NCBI RefSeq assembly: GCF_039541235.1
Contig: NZ_BAABFV010000001.1
Location: 372,001 to 436,000, forward strand
DNA: 64,000 nt
DNA from: Kangiella marina
Lineage (GTDB): Bacteria > Pseudomonadota > Gammaproteobacteria > Enterobacterales > Kangiellaceae
Direction of reading: 5' to 3'
The notes beneath the pieces are model-generated. The model did no database searches, had not been told where the DNA came from, and saw only the letters and a program-made list of their open reading frames with translations. Positions 26,320 through 35,472 of the stretch are shown piece by piece. The translations under genes were made by a program, and so were the position numbers. Each line of letters starts with the position of its first letter. The first letter of the stretch is position 1.

Positions 26320-27225
26320 TTATCTAACAACACCCAACAATTCATTCTGACCTATCGCTTTGACGGTATTGTACAAACTGATCACACGCTCAGCCCACTC
26401 TCGTAGCGATGGTTCAATAAGCCTATCATCAATAACTGCTACATTGCGACCTTCTTTATTCGCTTTCTCGATAGCCTCAATAATCGCTTTAGCTCTGGCA
26501 ATATCGACCTGCTTAGGAGTAAAGGCGTCATTCGTATAATCCAGCTGGATAGGATGAACCACGGCCTTTCCATCAAAGCCCAAGTCACGCGCTTGTCGGC
26601 AGGAAAACTCACAAGCCTCAACACTCTTGAGATCAAAGTGAGGCCCATCAATCACACATTTTTTGTAACCGCGAGCCGCTAAAATCACCAATGACAAGCT
26701 GGTCAGCAAGCCGAGTCGATCTTTAGTTTGATTGATTTTCAAATCATTTGAAAGATCCGTGGTGCCCATAACCACAGCAACCAACCGCTCACTGGCAGCA
26801 CAGATTTCTTCAGCATGTAACACACCCAATGGGCTTTCAATATTGATCATGATATCAATCTGATCATCCCTATGTTGATCAATTTTCTTGATCGCATCCT
26901 TCAACTGCTGAGCCGATTCGATACGAGGCAACATGATGGCATCAATCTTTAAATCGGCAATAGCTTTTACATCATCCTCACCCCACTCACTGTCCAAGGA
27001 GTTTACCCTAACAACAACTTCTGAATGCTGATAATCATCAGACTCCAGTAACTTTTTTCTTAATAGTTCACGCCCAACAGCTTTTTGCCCGGGAGGGACT
27101 GACTCTTGAAAATCAAACACAATACTATCCGCATCCAAGGTACGAGCTTTATCCATATAACGCTCAACATGCGTTGGAACATAAAGCATTGTTCTGCGCG
27201 GGCGATAATTCATCGTGGTTTCCAT
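26320..27225 (-). CDS. CitE-like CoA-ester lyase (HpcH/HpaI family), 301 aa
   Basis: This 301-residue TIM-barrel protein has RRTMLYVPTH at the start, Arg73 (VVRVNS), Mg ligands Glu130 (MINIESPLG) and Asp157 (MGTTDLSNDL), and GKAVVHPIQ. The usual DLEDAV is DFQESV here (38-43), an unusual loop. Relatives cleave malyl-, citramalyl- or beta-methylmalyl-CoA into acyl-CoA plus glyoxylate or pyruvate. Its ATG overlaps the ligase stop (TAATG), implying translational coupling. Confidence 0.85.
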   Translation of the reverse strand: METTMNYRPRRTMLYVPTHVERYMDKARTLDADSIVFDFQESVPPGQKAVGRELLRKKLLESDDYQHSEVVVRVNSLDSEWGEDDVKAIADLKIDAIMLPRIESAQQLKDAIKKIDQHRDDQIDIMINIESPLGVLHAEEICAASERLVAVVMGTTDLSNDLKINQTKDRLGLLTSLSLVILAARGYKKCVIDGPHFDLKSVEACEFSCRQARDLGFDGKAVVHPIQLDYTNDAFTPKQVDIARAKAIIEAIEKANKEGRNVAVIDDRLIEPSLREWAERVISLYNTVKAIGQNELLGVVR

Positions 27226-28883
27226 TAGTTTGTACCTTTGTTTCGAATGTCTTGAATCAATGTTTTACGGAGAACTTTGCCGTTTTTGGTTCTCGGATAG
27301 CTCTCCATGAAATGAACTTTTTTGGGGGCTTTATACTTTGCTAAGTGCTTTAGGCCATAATCCAACAACTCATCTTCTGAAAGCTCGTAACCAGACTCTT
27401 TAATCACACAAATAGAGACCAAAGTTTTATCGGGACCTATCTCTTCGCCTATAGCAACACAGTCAGCAACACCATCATGAGCCTTAATTACACGTTCGAC
27501 TTCATGCGGCGACACCCTAAAACCAAAGGTATTAATGATGTCGTCTTTGCGTCCTAAAAACCAAATATACCCCTGTTTGTCTTTTCTTGCATAATCGCCC
27601 GTAAAGAACCAGCCGTCATGACGGGCTTTCTCAGTTTCATCAGGCAGTTGCCAATAGCTCAAAAATAGACCGGGGTCATTTTCATGAATACAAATCATGC
27701 CCTCTTCCCCTTCTTTAACGGGCTTTTGATTTTCATCAAGCAACTCAACATAATGACCCGGCTGGACAAAGCCGGCAGCACCAGGAACAACGGCTGCATC
27801 TTTATGTTGCGATATATAGTAAGAGACCTCAGACATGCCGATTGCTTCATAAATAGGCTTACCAAATCGCCCTTCCCAGGCTTGCTGCATTTCATCCGAA
27901 AGGTGTTCACCAGCACTCATGCAATGCTTCAGGCTGGGTAAGTCGCTTGCTTGGTAATCTGTTTTCTGGATGATCTGCCGGTAAATGGTCGGGACACCAA
28001 TAAAGATGGAACACTCGTGCTTTTGAATAAGCTTAGGCCAAGTCTCCGCATCGTTGCCGCCTTCATAGGCGATCACGGTATGACCATGCAAAAGTGGATC
28101 CATCAGCGCCGAACCGAGCACATAAGTCCAGTTAAATTTACCGGAGTGCATAATACGCTCAGTCTTGGAGTCATCTAAATCAAACCAATATTGACTCGCC
28201 GGTAGTCGCCCTAACAAAGCTCTCTGTGCATGTAGCACACCTTTTGGATAGCCGGTAGTTCCGGATGTGTAAACTAGGTATGCTGGGTCATTAACCTTAC
28301 TACGATGAGATTGAAACTCACTGGACTGCTCCGCTAAAGCCTGAGTCAGCTCAACAAGCTTATAGCGTTCACTGGGCTTAACACTACTCGATTCAAAACC
28401 ACCCTTCCCGATCAGCAACACCAGTTCAACTTGCGTATCACCCAATTCTGCGGCCAACTCAGGCCACATAGCCTTATCCGTCACTAAAACCTTAGCGCCA
28501 GAATCTTTTGCTAAATAGGCCACTTCGTTAGCGGATAAGAGCGTCGAAGTCGGCACTGCAACAGCGCCAAATTTTATTGCGCCAAAAAACGATACAGGGT
28601 ATTCAATGGAGTTTGGCAAACGAATCAAAATACGCTCACCGTGGGTTAAACCATGTGAGTCCAATAGGTTCGCAAACTGGGCAGTTAAACAACTTAATTC
28701 GTCATAAGTGACCGAGGCTTGCCCTAACACGTCATTCTCAATAATTAACGCTTCTTGTGACGCTTTATCAGTGCTAGTGTGCTGATCAATACAAGCTTCC
28801 GTGATATTGAAGTACTCAGGAAGATCCCAAGTCCACTGACCATCGCTCCGCTGCTTTAATATGTCATCAAACTGATACTTCAT
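27225..28883 (-). CDS. AMP-forming acyl-CoA synthetase, benzoate-CoA ligase-like
   Basis: This 552-residue ANL-family enzyme has the P-loop YTSGTTGYPKGVLH, an A5 motif (YEAIGMSEVS), the TGD hinge region (FFTGDYARKDKQGYIWFLGRKDD) and the C-terminal catalytic Lys in RTKNGKVLRK. It activates a carboxylic acid with ATP and CoA. It begins two bases after the upstream lyase and overlaps the downstream lyase by one base, so the three should be made together. The pairing suggests the acid is later hydrated and cleaved. Confidence 0.88.
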   Translation of the reverse strand: MKYQFDDILKQRSDGQWTWDLPEYFNITEACIDQHTSTDKASQEALIIENDVLGQASVTYDELSCLTAQFANLLDSHGLTHGERILIRLPNSIEYPVSFFGAIKFGAVAVPTSTLLSANEVAYLAKDSGAKVLVTDKAMWPELAAELGDTQVELVLLIGKGGFESSSVKPSERYKLVELTQALAEQSSEFQSHRSKVNDPAYLVYTSGTTGYPKGVLHAQRALLGRLPASQYWFDLDDSKTERIMHSGKFNWTYVLGSALMDPLLHGHTVIAYEGGNDAETWPKLIQKHECSIFIGVPTIYRQIIQKTDYQASDLPSLKHCMSAGEHLSDEMQQAWEGRFGKPIYEAIGMSEVSYYISQHKDAAVVPGAAGFVQPGHYVELLDENQKPVKEGEEGMICIHENDPGLFLSYWQLPDETEKARHDGWFFTGDYARKDKQGYIWFLGRKDDIINTFGFRVSPHEVERVIKAHDGVADCVAIGEEIGPDKTLVSICVIKESGYELSEDELLDYGLKHLAKYKAPKKVHFMESYPRTKNGKVLRKTLIQDIRNKGTN

Positions 28884-28884
28884 A

Positions 28885-30006
28885 TTAGATCATTCCGTAC
28901 GGCCAGTTTTCACGGATAACATGAACCGGTAAGCGCTTGATGACGTCCATAGCGAAAGCCTTATCCTTATCCCCCAAAGACTTGAGCGCATAAGCTCTTA
29001 ATAAGCTTTGCAAAGCTTTACCAAACATTGGTGGATCAAGCATCTCACCTTCAAACTTAATCGCTCCACCTAATAGCGCATCAGCTTCAATCGCCTGCTC
29101 TAGTATGTGCACATTGCGTTTAATTTGCAGTGGTGATGGCGTAAATGCAGTTTTACATAAGTGGACATGAAACGGATGAATGACTTGTTTTCCAGTCAGC
29201 CCCATTTGCGCCTCGACGAGTGCATGTTGATGGACCACATGAGACTCATGCTCACCATGCAAGTCTAGCCAACGTCTAACTTCGTTTGGCTCGATATAAG
29301 ACTCAGGCATGGGCGTTTTATTGATTAAAACCTCAACACCACCAATAACCCCTTTACCGGCTATGCGAGCCTCAAGTAACAGCATTCGAAGATACGTTTT
29401 TAACTCATCAATCCAGCCTTCTGGCGTTAAGTGAATCGCCATCGCCTTAGAAAAATCGTGAATCCCAAAAACCACATGCCTAACTGTCGAGTATTGCATC
29501 AGCTCTGGAGAAATTTTTAATGAGCGAGGATGCTCAATGATTGGTTGGATTTCAATTTTAGGGTTCACACCGACCAACCAAGCGGATAAATCTCTAATTT
29601 CAGCAGCGCCGTAAACTTCACCGGCCTTGGCTAGGATAATGACATCAATATGCTCAGCACATTCTTTAATTAACTTCAGGTCTTCTTCGTATTCGTCGGT
29701 ACGGAAAGGGTTAATTCGCAAAGCAATTTGGAACTGACGCTCTTCAAATAAAGGCAACTCTTTGCGTAGCAACTCACGGCTCATCTCTTTTTGACGACAA
29801 CCGTCCTCTAAATCAAAGAGTAGCGTATGAGCACTGGTATTGTGCGCGTATTTGCGCATTCGATTAGACGCCTGCTCCATGGTTTCATAAATGCCGTCCG
29901 CTGGAGAGTACTTTACTGGTGGATAATACAGCTGTATTCCTGGCCAATATCCCCCCAAGACCATTTGCTCATCAACTTTTTCCAAAAAAGAGTGTTCTTG
30001 CATCAT
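28885..30006 (-). CDS. CitE-like CoA-ester lyase (HpcH/HpaI family), long form
   Basis: This 373-residue protein is counted from the ATG at 30006, with GGAT eight bases upstream; an in-frame ATG at 30048 would add 14 hydrophobic residues. TIM-barrel marks are LLFDLEDG, LRINPF, QPIIEHP, FGIHDFSK and GKQVIHPFHV. It has roughly 70 more residues than the 301-residue paralogue, mainly at both ends. It is the first gene of the four-gene operon. The separate role of two lyases in one operon is unknown; one may be a thioesterase, as in Mcl2-type proteins. Confidence 0.82.
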   Translation of the reverse strand: MMQEHSFLEKVDEQMVLGGYWPGIQLYYPPVKYSPADGIYETMEQASNRMRKYAHNTSAHTLLFDLEDGCRQKEMSRELLRKELPLFEERQFQIALRINPFRTDEYEEDLKLIKECAEHIDVIILAKAGEVYGAAEIRDLSAWLVGVNPKIEIQPIIEHPRSLKISPELMQYSTVRHVVFGIHDFSKAMAIHLTPEGWIDELKTYLRMLLLEARIAGKGVIGGVEVLINKTPMPESYIEPNEVRRWLDLHGEHESHVVHQHALVEAQMGLTGKQVIHPFHVHLCKTAFTPSPLQIKRNVHILEQAIEADALLGGAIKFEGEMLDPPMFGKALQSLLRAYALKSLGDKDKAFAMDVIKRLPVHVIRENWPYGMI

Positions 30007-30060
30007 TTCAACTAATCCGACCAGTGGTAGTTGATAAATAAACCACATTCAAACGCTTAT

Positions 30061-30115
30061 TTCAAATTATTGTTTGAATTTTTCTAATCTATCGTTAGTA
30101 TAAATCAAACGATAG
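30061..30115. promoter_or_regulatory. Two palindromes in the divergent lyase promoter region
   Basis: TTCAAA-ttattg-TTTGAA (30061-30078) and CTATCGTT-n11-AACGATAG (30089-30096/30108-30115) lie between the oppositely transcribed lyase genes. Such paired palindromes suit a shared repressor or activator. No regulator gene is adjacent. Confidence 0.5.
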
Positions 30116-30170
30116 CTAATGCGACTTTTCAGAAGTATTAACTATGTCATTGAGTTATAAGGAGAAAATA

Positions 30171-31163
30171 GTGAGTTCGATGGTTCACCCAAACGAAGCA
30201 TTGTTTAATGCCGAAAAACAATTCCCGATTATTCCGACCTGCGAACACTTTGCTGGAAGTGAGAAGTTAATTATCAAGGCCTTAGAGTTACAAGATAAGT
30301 TTGGCCCAGTGTTTGATATTACCTGTGACTGCGAAGATGGTGCTCAGGCTGGCAAAGAAAAAGAACATGCCGAAATGATCGCTCGTGTACTATCCAGCGA
30401 CAACAATAAACATAATATGGCCGGCGTTCGAATCCATGATTACACTCACGATCATTGGAAAGCTGATGTCGATATCCTGATGCCGGCTATTGGCGATCGC
30501 GTCGCTTACTTTACCTTGCCTAAAACTCACCGAGCAGCACATATCGTTGAAATGGTGGATTACATCAAAGCCAAAGCTAAAGAGCATAAGGTCAATCGAG
30601 AAATCCCGATCCATGTACTGATTGAAACTCATGGAGCACTAAAAGAAGTTTGGGACATCGCAGCCATAGACTGGGTACAAGTGCTTGATTTTGGCATGAT
30701 GGACTTTGTCAGCGATCATCAAGGCGCGATTCCAGCAGCTTGCATGCGCAGCCCTGGTCAGTTTGACCATCCGCTACTAGCGCGAGCTAAATCCGAAATG
30801 GCAACTGCCGCACTCGCCAACGGCGTGGTTCCGTCACACAACGTAACCTTAGATTTAAAAAATCCATACCAAACCTTTAAAGATGCTGAGCGGGCGCGTC
30901 ATGAGTTTGGCTTCCTCAGAATGTGGAGCATTTACCCGACCCAAATTCAATCCATCGTCGATGCCATGAAGCCTGATTACTCAGAGGTTGACGATGCGGT
31001 AAATATCCTTGTCGCAGCTCAAGACAATCACTGGGGCCCCATCCAATACGATGGCGAACTCCATGACCGAGCTACTTATCGTTATTATTGGCAGTTATTG
31101 CAGCGGGCTCAGGTCACTGGATTTGAATTACCTGAAGAAGCAACAAAACGATTTTTTAGCTGA
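30171..31163 (+). CDS. CitE-like CoA-ester lyase (HpcH/HpaI family), divergent third copy
   Basis: This 330-residue protein is counted from the GTG at 30171, because AAGGAG sits six bases upstream of it; an ATG at 30144 lacks a good ribosome site. It has TCDCEDGAQ (family DxEDG), VRIHDY, LIETHGAL and LDFGMMDFVSDHQGAI. FGFLRMWSIYPTQIQ replaces the usual KxxIHP segment. It belongs to the malyl-CoA lyase-like branch. It is transcribed away from the operon with shared palindromes and ends at a strong terminator. Confidence 0.83.
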   Translation: MSSMVHPNEALFNAEKQFPIIPTCEHFAGSEKLIIKALELQDKFGPVFDITCDCEDGAQAGKEKEHAEMIARVLSSDNNKHNMAGVRIHDYTHDHWKADVDILMPAIGDRVAYFTLPKTHRAAHIVEMVDYIKAKAKEHKVNREIPIHVLIETHGALKEVWDIAAIDWVQVLDFGMMDFVSDHQGAIPAACMRSPGQFDHPLLARAKSEMATAALANGVVPSHNVTLDLKNPYQTFKDAERARHEFGFLRMWSIYPTQIQSIVDAMKPDYSEVDDAVNILVAAQDNHWGPIQYDGELHDRATYRYYWQLLQRAQVTGFELPEEATKRFFS

Positions 31164-31188
31164 CCGGTAAAGCTACATCATTGCTCAT

Positions 31189-31215
31189 AAAAAAACGCGC
31201 CGAGGCGCGTTTTTT
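31189..31215. terminator. Bidirectional terminator between lyase and DUF5916 genes
   Basis: AAAAAACGCGCC-GA-GGCGCGTTTTTT has T runs on both strands between convergent genes. Confidence 0.9.
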
Positions 31216-31226
31216 CTATTTCATAA

Positions 31227-33476
31227 TTACAACTGAAAAGCGTAACTAAACTTAGTAAACAATGTTCTTCCTGTTTTTTTAAATCTCGATACAGAGTCAT
31301 CTTCAAAACCATTGTCCGAATAGCCCAAGTAAAATGCCGTTCTAGGATTCCACTTGTAGGTATAGAGCAATTGTCGACTAATAAAAGTTTCCTGTTCAAC
31401 CTGGCTCGGATCGGAGTATAGGGCAGTATTATAGTCCACATCACTGTATCGAACGATTAGGCGTAAAAAGCTTTTATCATCAAAGTGATAACTGGTGTTT
31501 AGGTTACTGATGACGGCATCAAACAACGGCTGCTCGTTGACGGTAAATTCAGTTTTGCGACGATCAAAACTTAACAACCAATGATCATTGACCTGCCACT
31601 CAGTAAATAAACTATAGGTGTCGGACTCGCCAGGTCTGTTATGCCTAAAGTCGATGGTATCAGCCGCTTCTAAATACACACCTAATCTCAAACTTCCAAT
31701 AGGACGGAAGCTGCTTTCCATCCAGTAATACTGTTCATCAAACCATATCTGCTCGTAAAACGTATCTCGGTTGGCGCTACCAAAGAAAAAGAATGACCGA
31801 TATTGACCATTCAATTGAAAGCCAACTTCGCGCTGCTGCTCGTATTTCTGCCCAGAGGTTAAATGACGTTCCTTGTACTCTCCACTAACTTTGTACTCAT
31901 GGAAAAAATCGTCGTCATCGCCATACCAGCGACGCCCCACTCCTACAACATCTTTGGTGTTACCGACAACGCCTAAAAACCCTAAGTCGGTTCTAAAGTC
32001 ATCATCAAAGTCAGAACGGGTGGCATACCAGTTCCAATGCTTGTCACGATGGCTATAATTTAATTCGAAACCTCTACCCGTAGTATTGGGTTCAAGCCCG
32101 AACCGTTGTTGCATATCCTCGGTGTTATCCGAGTCAGAGTACATCAACTGATAACGCAAGGTTCCTGCGTCGTAAAGTTTCTGGCTACCATCGATGGACA
32201 ACACGGTATTCTCATAACCATCCGCCGAGCGGTTTGTCGCTAAAAAACCCACTTGAGAATTTTCACCAACATCTAAAGAATAACGTGCAGCGGCAACATC
32301 ACTTTCAACATCACCTAAGTTACTGTCTCGTAAAGTATAAACCGAAGAGCTTTGTGCTCCTGGAATAATGAAGCTGGTGGTTTGATCGCGAGAAACCAGA
32401 ACGCCGTACGAGTGACCACTGTTCTTACCCGTATACTTCACTCCAAAATCGGGATCCGCGATATTCCTTGTATGAAGTAAGTTATAACGGGTATTGAAAT
32501 ACTCGGCGCCATCCAAGAAGAAAGGTCGCTTTTCGGGGAAAAATAAAGAAAATCGGTTGTTAACACCTAGCTGGGCGGCATCGGTTTCTACTTGTGAAAA
32601 GTCTGGGTTAATCGTGGCATTAAGTACAGAGTTATCAGTGACACCCCATCGTAAATCGGCTCCAGCATTATAATTCACACCCTCGCTCTGCCATTGTGTT
32701 TGTGCCGGTGGGTTGCGAAACTCATTTTTATCTGCTGCGATATAAGGCGTTATTTCCAAATTGCTGCCGCTTACAATGTTATCCAGCCCTTCAGCTTTCG
32801 CTATTTGACAAAGAACGCAGCTCAAATTTTGATCATTAGGCGAATAGGCTAAACGGTAATGAACATCTCGTGGGTAAAATCGAATAAAATCGATACCCCA
32901 AGTTTTTGGGCCGTCAGTATTAGGAAAACGAAGCACTTTAAACGGTAGCTCAATTTCAACAGTATAGCCATCATCGTCAAAGTGGCCGGCACTCTCCCAA
33001 ATAGCATCCCACGATGAATCCTCTCGCAACAACACATCATCTTCAATACTATCGCCTTGAATCCCTAATGGGTTAACAAAGAAATTGTAAGCTTTGCGCT
33101 CATCATTAAAGGTATCCACTTTAAAGCCGACGGTATCTTCGCCATAAATTTGGTCACGCTTCTTATAGGAGGCTTGTATGAGCTCAGGCTCAGGATCATA
33201 CGCCTTGATAGCCACTAACAGCGAATCGCCATTTTCTGCTATGTAAGCAACGGTCTTTACTTTCGGTTCAACATTTTGGCTAGGTTGGGTTTCATAACGG
33301 TATTCAACTTTTGTCGCGTGTTGCCAAAAGTCCTCATCCATTCGACCATCAACGGTGATCTGAGCCTCAACTTTGGGGATACTAATGACTGATGCATTAT
33401 TATTAGTCTCAGGCTGTACTGCCTCTGATTTACCGATAGAAACGGCAATCAAAGCTATCATTAGCAACTGCTTCAT
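31227..33476 (-). CDS. DUF5916 outer-membrane protein with CBM9-like domain
   Basis: This 749-residue protein opens with a signal peptide (MKQLLMIALIAVSIGKSEA). Residues 35-230 resemble the family-9 carbohydrate-binding fold (ITVDGRMDEDFWQHA, TWGIDFIRFYPRD). The rest is rich in alternating aromatic strands and ends in FSYAFQL with a terminal hydrophobic residue, as in outer-membrane beta-barrels. DUF5916 proteins are common in marine bacteria next to peptidases; the function is unproven. Confidence 0.88.
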   Translation of the reverse strand: MKQLLMIALIAVSIGKSEAVQPETNNNASVISIPKVEAQITVDGRMDEDFWQHATKVEYRYETQPSQNVEPKVKTVAYIAENGDSLLVAIKAYDPEPELIQASYKKRDQIYGEDTVGFKVDTFNDERKAYNFFVNPLGIQGDSIEDDVLLREDSSWDAIWESAGHFDDDGYTVEIELPFKVLRFPNTDGPKTWGIDFIRFYPRDVHYRLAYSPNDQNLSCVLCQIAKAEGLDNIVSGSNLEITPYIAADKNEFRNPPAQTQWQSEGVNYNAGADLRWGVTDNSVLNATINPDFSQVETDAAQLGVNNRFSLFFPEKRPFFLDGAEYFNTRYNLLHTRNIADPDFGVKYTGKNSGHSYGVLVSRDQTTSFIIPGAQSSSVYTLRDSNLGDVESDVAAARYSLDVGENSQVGFLATNRSADGYENTVLSIDGSQKLYDAGTLRYQLMYSDSDNTEDMQQRFGLEPNTTGRGFELNYSHRDKHWNWYATRSDFDDDFRTDLGFLGVVGNTKDVVGVGRRWYGDDDDFFHEYKVSGEYKERHLTSGQKYEQQREVGFQLNGQYRSFFFFGSANRDTFYEQIWFDEQYYWMESSFRPIGSLRLGVYLEAADTIDFRHNRPGESDTYSLFTEWQVNDHWLLSFDRRKTEFTVNEQPLFDAVISNLNTSYHFDDKSFLRLIVRYSDVDYNTALYSDPSQVEQETFISRQLLYTYKWNPRTAFYLGYSDNGFEDDSVSRFKKTGRTLFTKFSYAFQL

Positions 33477-33611
33477 ACGTACTACTTAACTTTATCGAAA
33501 GTGAATGATTATAACGTTCTAATTACTTTTAGTTTGAGAAAAGTGTATCGAAATTTATCGTCACTTTTGCATCATTTTACATCATAAAGAGAGTAAGAAT
33601 AGAAGATTATG

Positions 33612-33893
33612 CTAAGACTTATTGCGTTCAGTAACTTCGATGAGATGAAACCCGAAAGGTGTTCTAACTGGCCCATGAATGACCTTCAGTGAACGGGTGA
33701 ATACAACTTCATCAAACTCTTTAACCATCATTCCCGGTCTAAAAACACCTAAATCACCACCTCGACTCCCGGATGGGCAGACCGAATGTTTAACGGCCAT
33801 TTCAGAAAAGTCCATGCCTGACTCGATGTTTTTCTTTATTTCCTGACAAAGTTGCTCGTCGCTGACTAAGATATGTCTGGCTGATGCTTTCAT
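33612..33893 (-). CDS. ppiC: Peptidyl-prolyl cis-trans isomerase C (parvulin)
   Basis: This 93-residue single-domain parvulin has the same length as E. coli PpiC. It has ASARHILV at the start, AVKHSVCPSGSRGGDLGVF in the middle and GPVRTPFGFHLIEV at the end, the core substrate-pocket segments. There is no signal peptide, so it is cytoplasmic. AGGGAGGAG precedes the ATG. Confidence 0.95.
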   Translation of the reverse strand: MKASARHILVSDEQLCQEIKKNIESGMDFSEMAVKHSVCPSGSRGGDLGVFRPGMMVKEFDEVVFTRSLKVIHGPVRTPFGFHLIEVTERNKS

Positions 33894-33953
33894 AGTCTCC
33901 TCCCTTTAAAAGCACCAGCTAGACTACACTAAAGATGGTTAATTGTGAAGCAG

Positions 33954-35249
33954 TTAACGCTTGATGATTTTTCTACAAGCTCCTAATAAACCTAGTAAAA
34001 TTAGCATGAAGATTCCTGTGCTACCGCCTCCGGATTCGCTACTGGTGGTCGAAGAAGGAGGATTCGGGCTCGAGTCACGAGTATCGCTATTGGCATCTTC
34101 AAGAGGAACCTGAAGTAGTGGAGAGAACTCTGGCGATACATCATCTAACACTTCACCACTATTGGCATCGATAACTTCAAGCCTAAAGTCGTAGTAGTTT
34201 GCAGGATAACCTGACTGCCAGTTTCCGCTTATTTCAAACGCGTCTTCCGAGCTGTAACCATAAACAGTAAACACATCGGTCTCTGTTTCAAACTGCCACG
34301 AACCACCATCAGTGCGTTGGTACAAGTTGACATAGACATCACGGTCAGCGGTATCTTCAGTATCAACATCAAAGGTTATCGTGAACTCGCGATAAAAACC
34401 ATCGTCGTCGCTATCAGTGAAGATTTCAGTTTTAACATTATCGACATAGGTATCACTGGTAACGCCTGTCGACTCATAAGTTTTATCTTCTAGCGGTAAA
34501 TTTGCCAAATCATAATCATCATAAGGATCAAGCGTATCAACAGTATCAGAGTAACCATACTCGAATAAGTCAATTAAAACCTCATAATTACCCGGTGGGA
34601 AACCCGTATTCAAGCGCGTAGTGACGCTATACTCATCCGAGCCATAATCATAATAGATCTCAAACACATCGGTTGTGTAATAGTGTGTCCACTGAGTGTC
34701 TCCTACTCGACGAATAAAGAGCTCGGCATAAACATCGAAGTAGTCGGCATAAGACGAGTCAACATCGAAATCAACCCGTAACTGGCTGTAATAACCATCA
34801 CCATCATTATCATCAAACAACAACACAGCAGCGTCATGGATATAGAGATGACTCAAACCATTCTTTTGTGCTTTACCTGAAGATTTCGGTAACTTGCTAG
34901 TCTCTGCTCGATGCTTTTGCATCTCAGCACGAGTGGTATTTTTTTGGTTCTTAAAATCGAGGCTTTGGAATGCTTTTAATTCTTGCTCTAGATTGCTGCT
35001 CGATTGTTGACTTGAATAGACATTGGTACGTACAACAGAGCTGGACTGTCCTTTTAACGAACCAGTCTCAATATCATCGTTAACCACGGTGGTTGTTTTC
35101 GCGCGTTTAGCAATTGCGGTAGTAATAGTGGCGCTAGTTTCTGCACCTACTTGGATATTCTTTTGTTCAGCTTGACTGGCGTCGACGCCTGAAATGCTCA
35201 GCATAATGGCTGAGGCTAATACACTGTATTTATTGATTAATTTAAACAT
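33954..35249 (-). CDS. Choice-of-anchor H family surface protein with GlyGly-CTERM tail
   Basis: This 431-residue secreted protein has an N-terminal signal (about 1-27), a Ser/Thr-rich region and two related domains of about 120 residues (130-250 and 260-385). Each has DSDDDGFYRE-like calcium-type Asp clusters and a DVYxxLY strand. The C terminus is SGGGSTGIFMLILLGLLGAC plus a basic RKIIKR end: Gly-rich, one helix, then positive charges, which is the GlyGly-CTERM sorting signal processed by rhombosortase in type II-secreting bacteria. No rhombosortase gene is in view. Confidence 0.82.
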   Translation of the reverse strand: MFKLINKYSVLASAIMLSISGVDASQAEQKNIQVGAETSATITTAIAKRAKTTTVVNDDIETGSLKGQSSSVVRTNVYSSQQSSSNLEQELKAFQSLDFKNQKNTTRAEMQKHRAETSKLPKSSGKAQKNGLSHLYIHDAAVLLFDDNDGDGYYSQLRVDFDVDSSYADYFDVYAELFIRRVGDTQWTHYYTTDVFEIYYDYGSDEYSVTTRLNTGFPPGNYEVLIDLFEYGYSDTVDTLDPYDDYDLANLPLEDKTYESTGVTSDTYVDNVKTEIFTDSDDDGFYREFTITFDVDTEDTADRDVYVNLYQRTDGGSWQFETETDVFTVYGYSSEDAFEISGNWQSGYPANYYDFRLEVIDANSGEVLDDVSPEFSPLLQVPLEDANSDTRDSSPNPPSSTTSSESGGGSTGIFMLILLGLLGACRKIIKR

Positions 35250-35472
35250 TTTCGTCTCCTATTCGTCATAACCAGCCCCGAAATCGGCTTACTCCCTTAT
35301 AAAACTTGACCTCGGGGGAGCTTGCGTACTAGTACAACAAAAGTGAAATGAACCATAACTGAATCAATGTCAAAATTCGTTAAATACGCCAAAACCTCTA
35401 CCTAGATATTTGCAATTAGTCTTATATAATGGGTTCCAATATCCAATTCTGGACAATCAAATAAGGTCAAAC

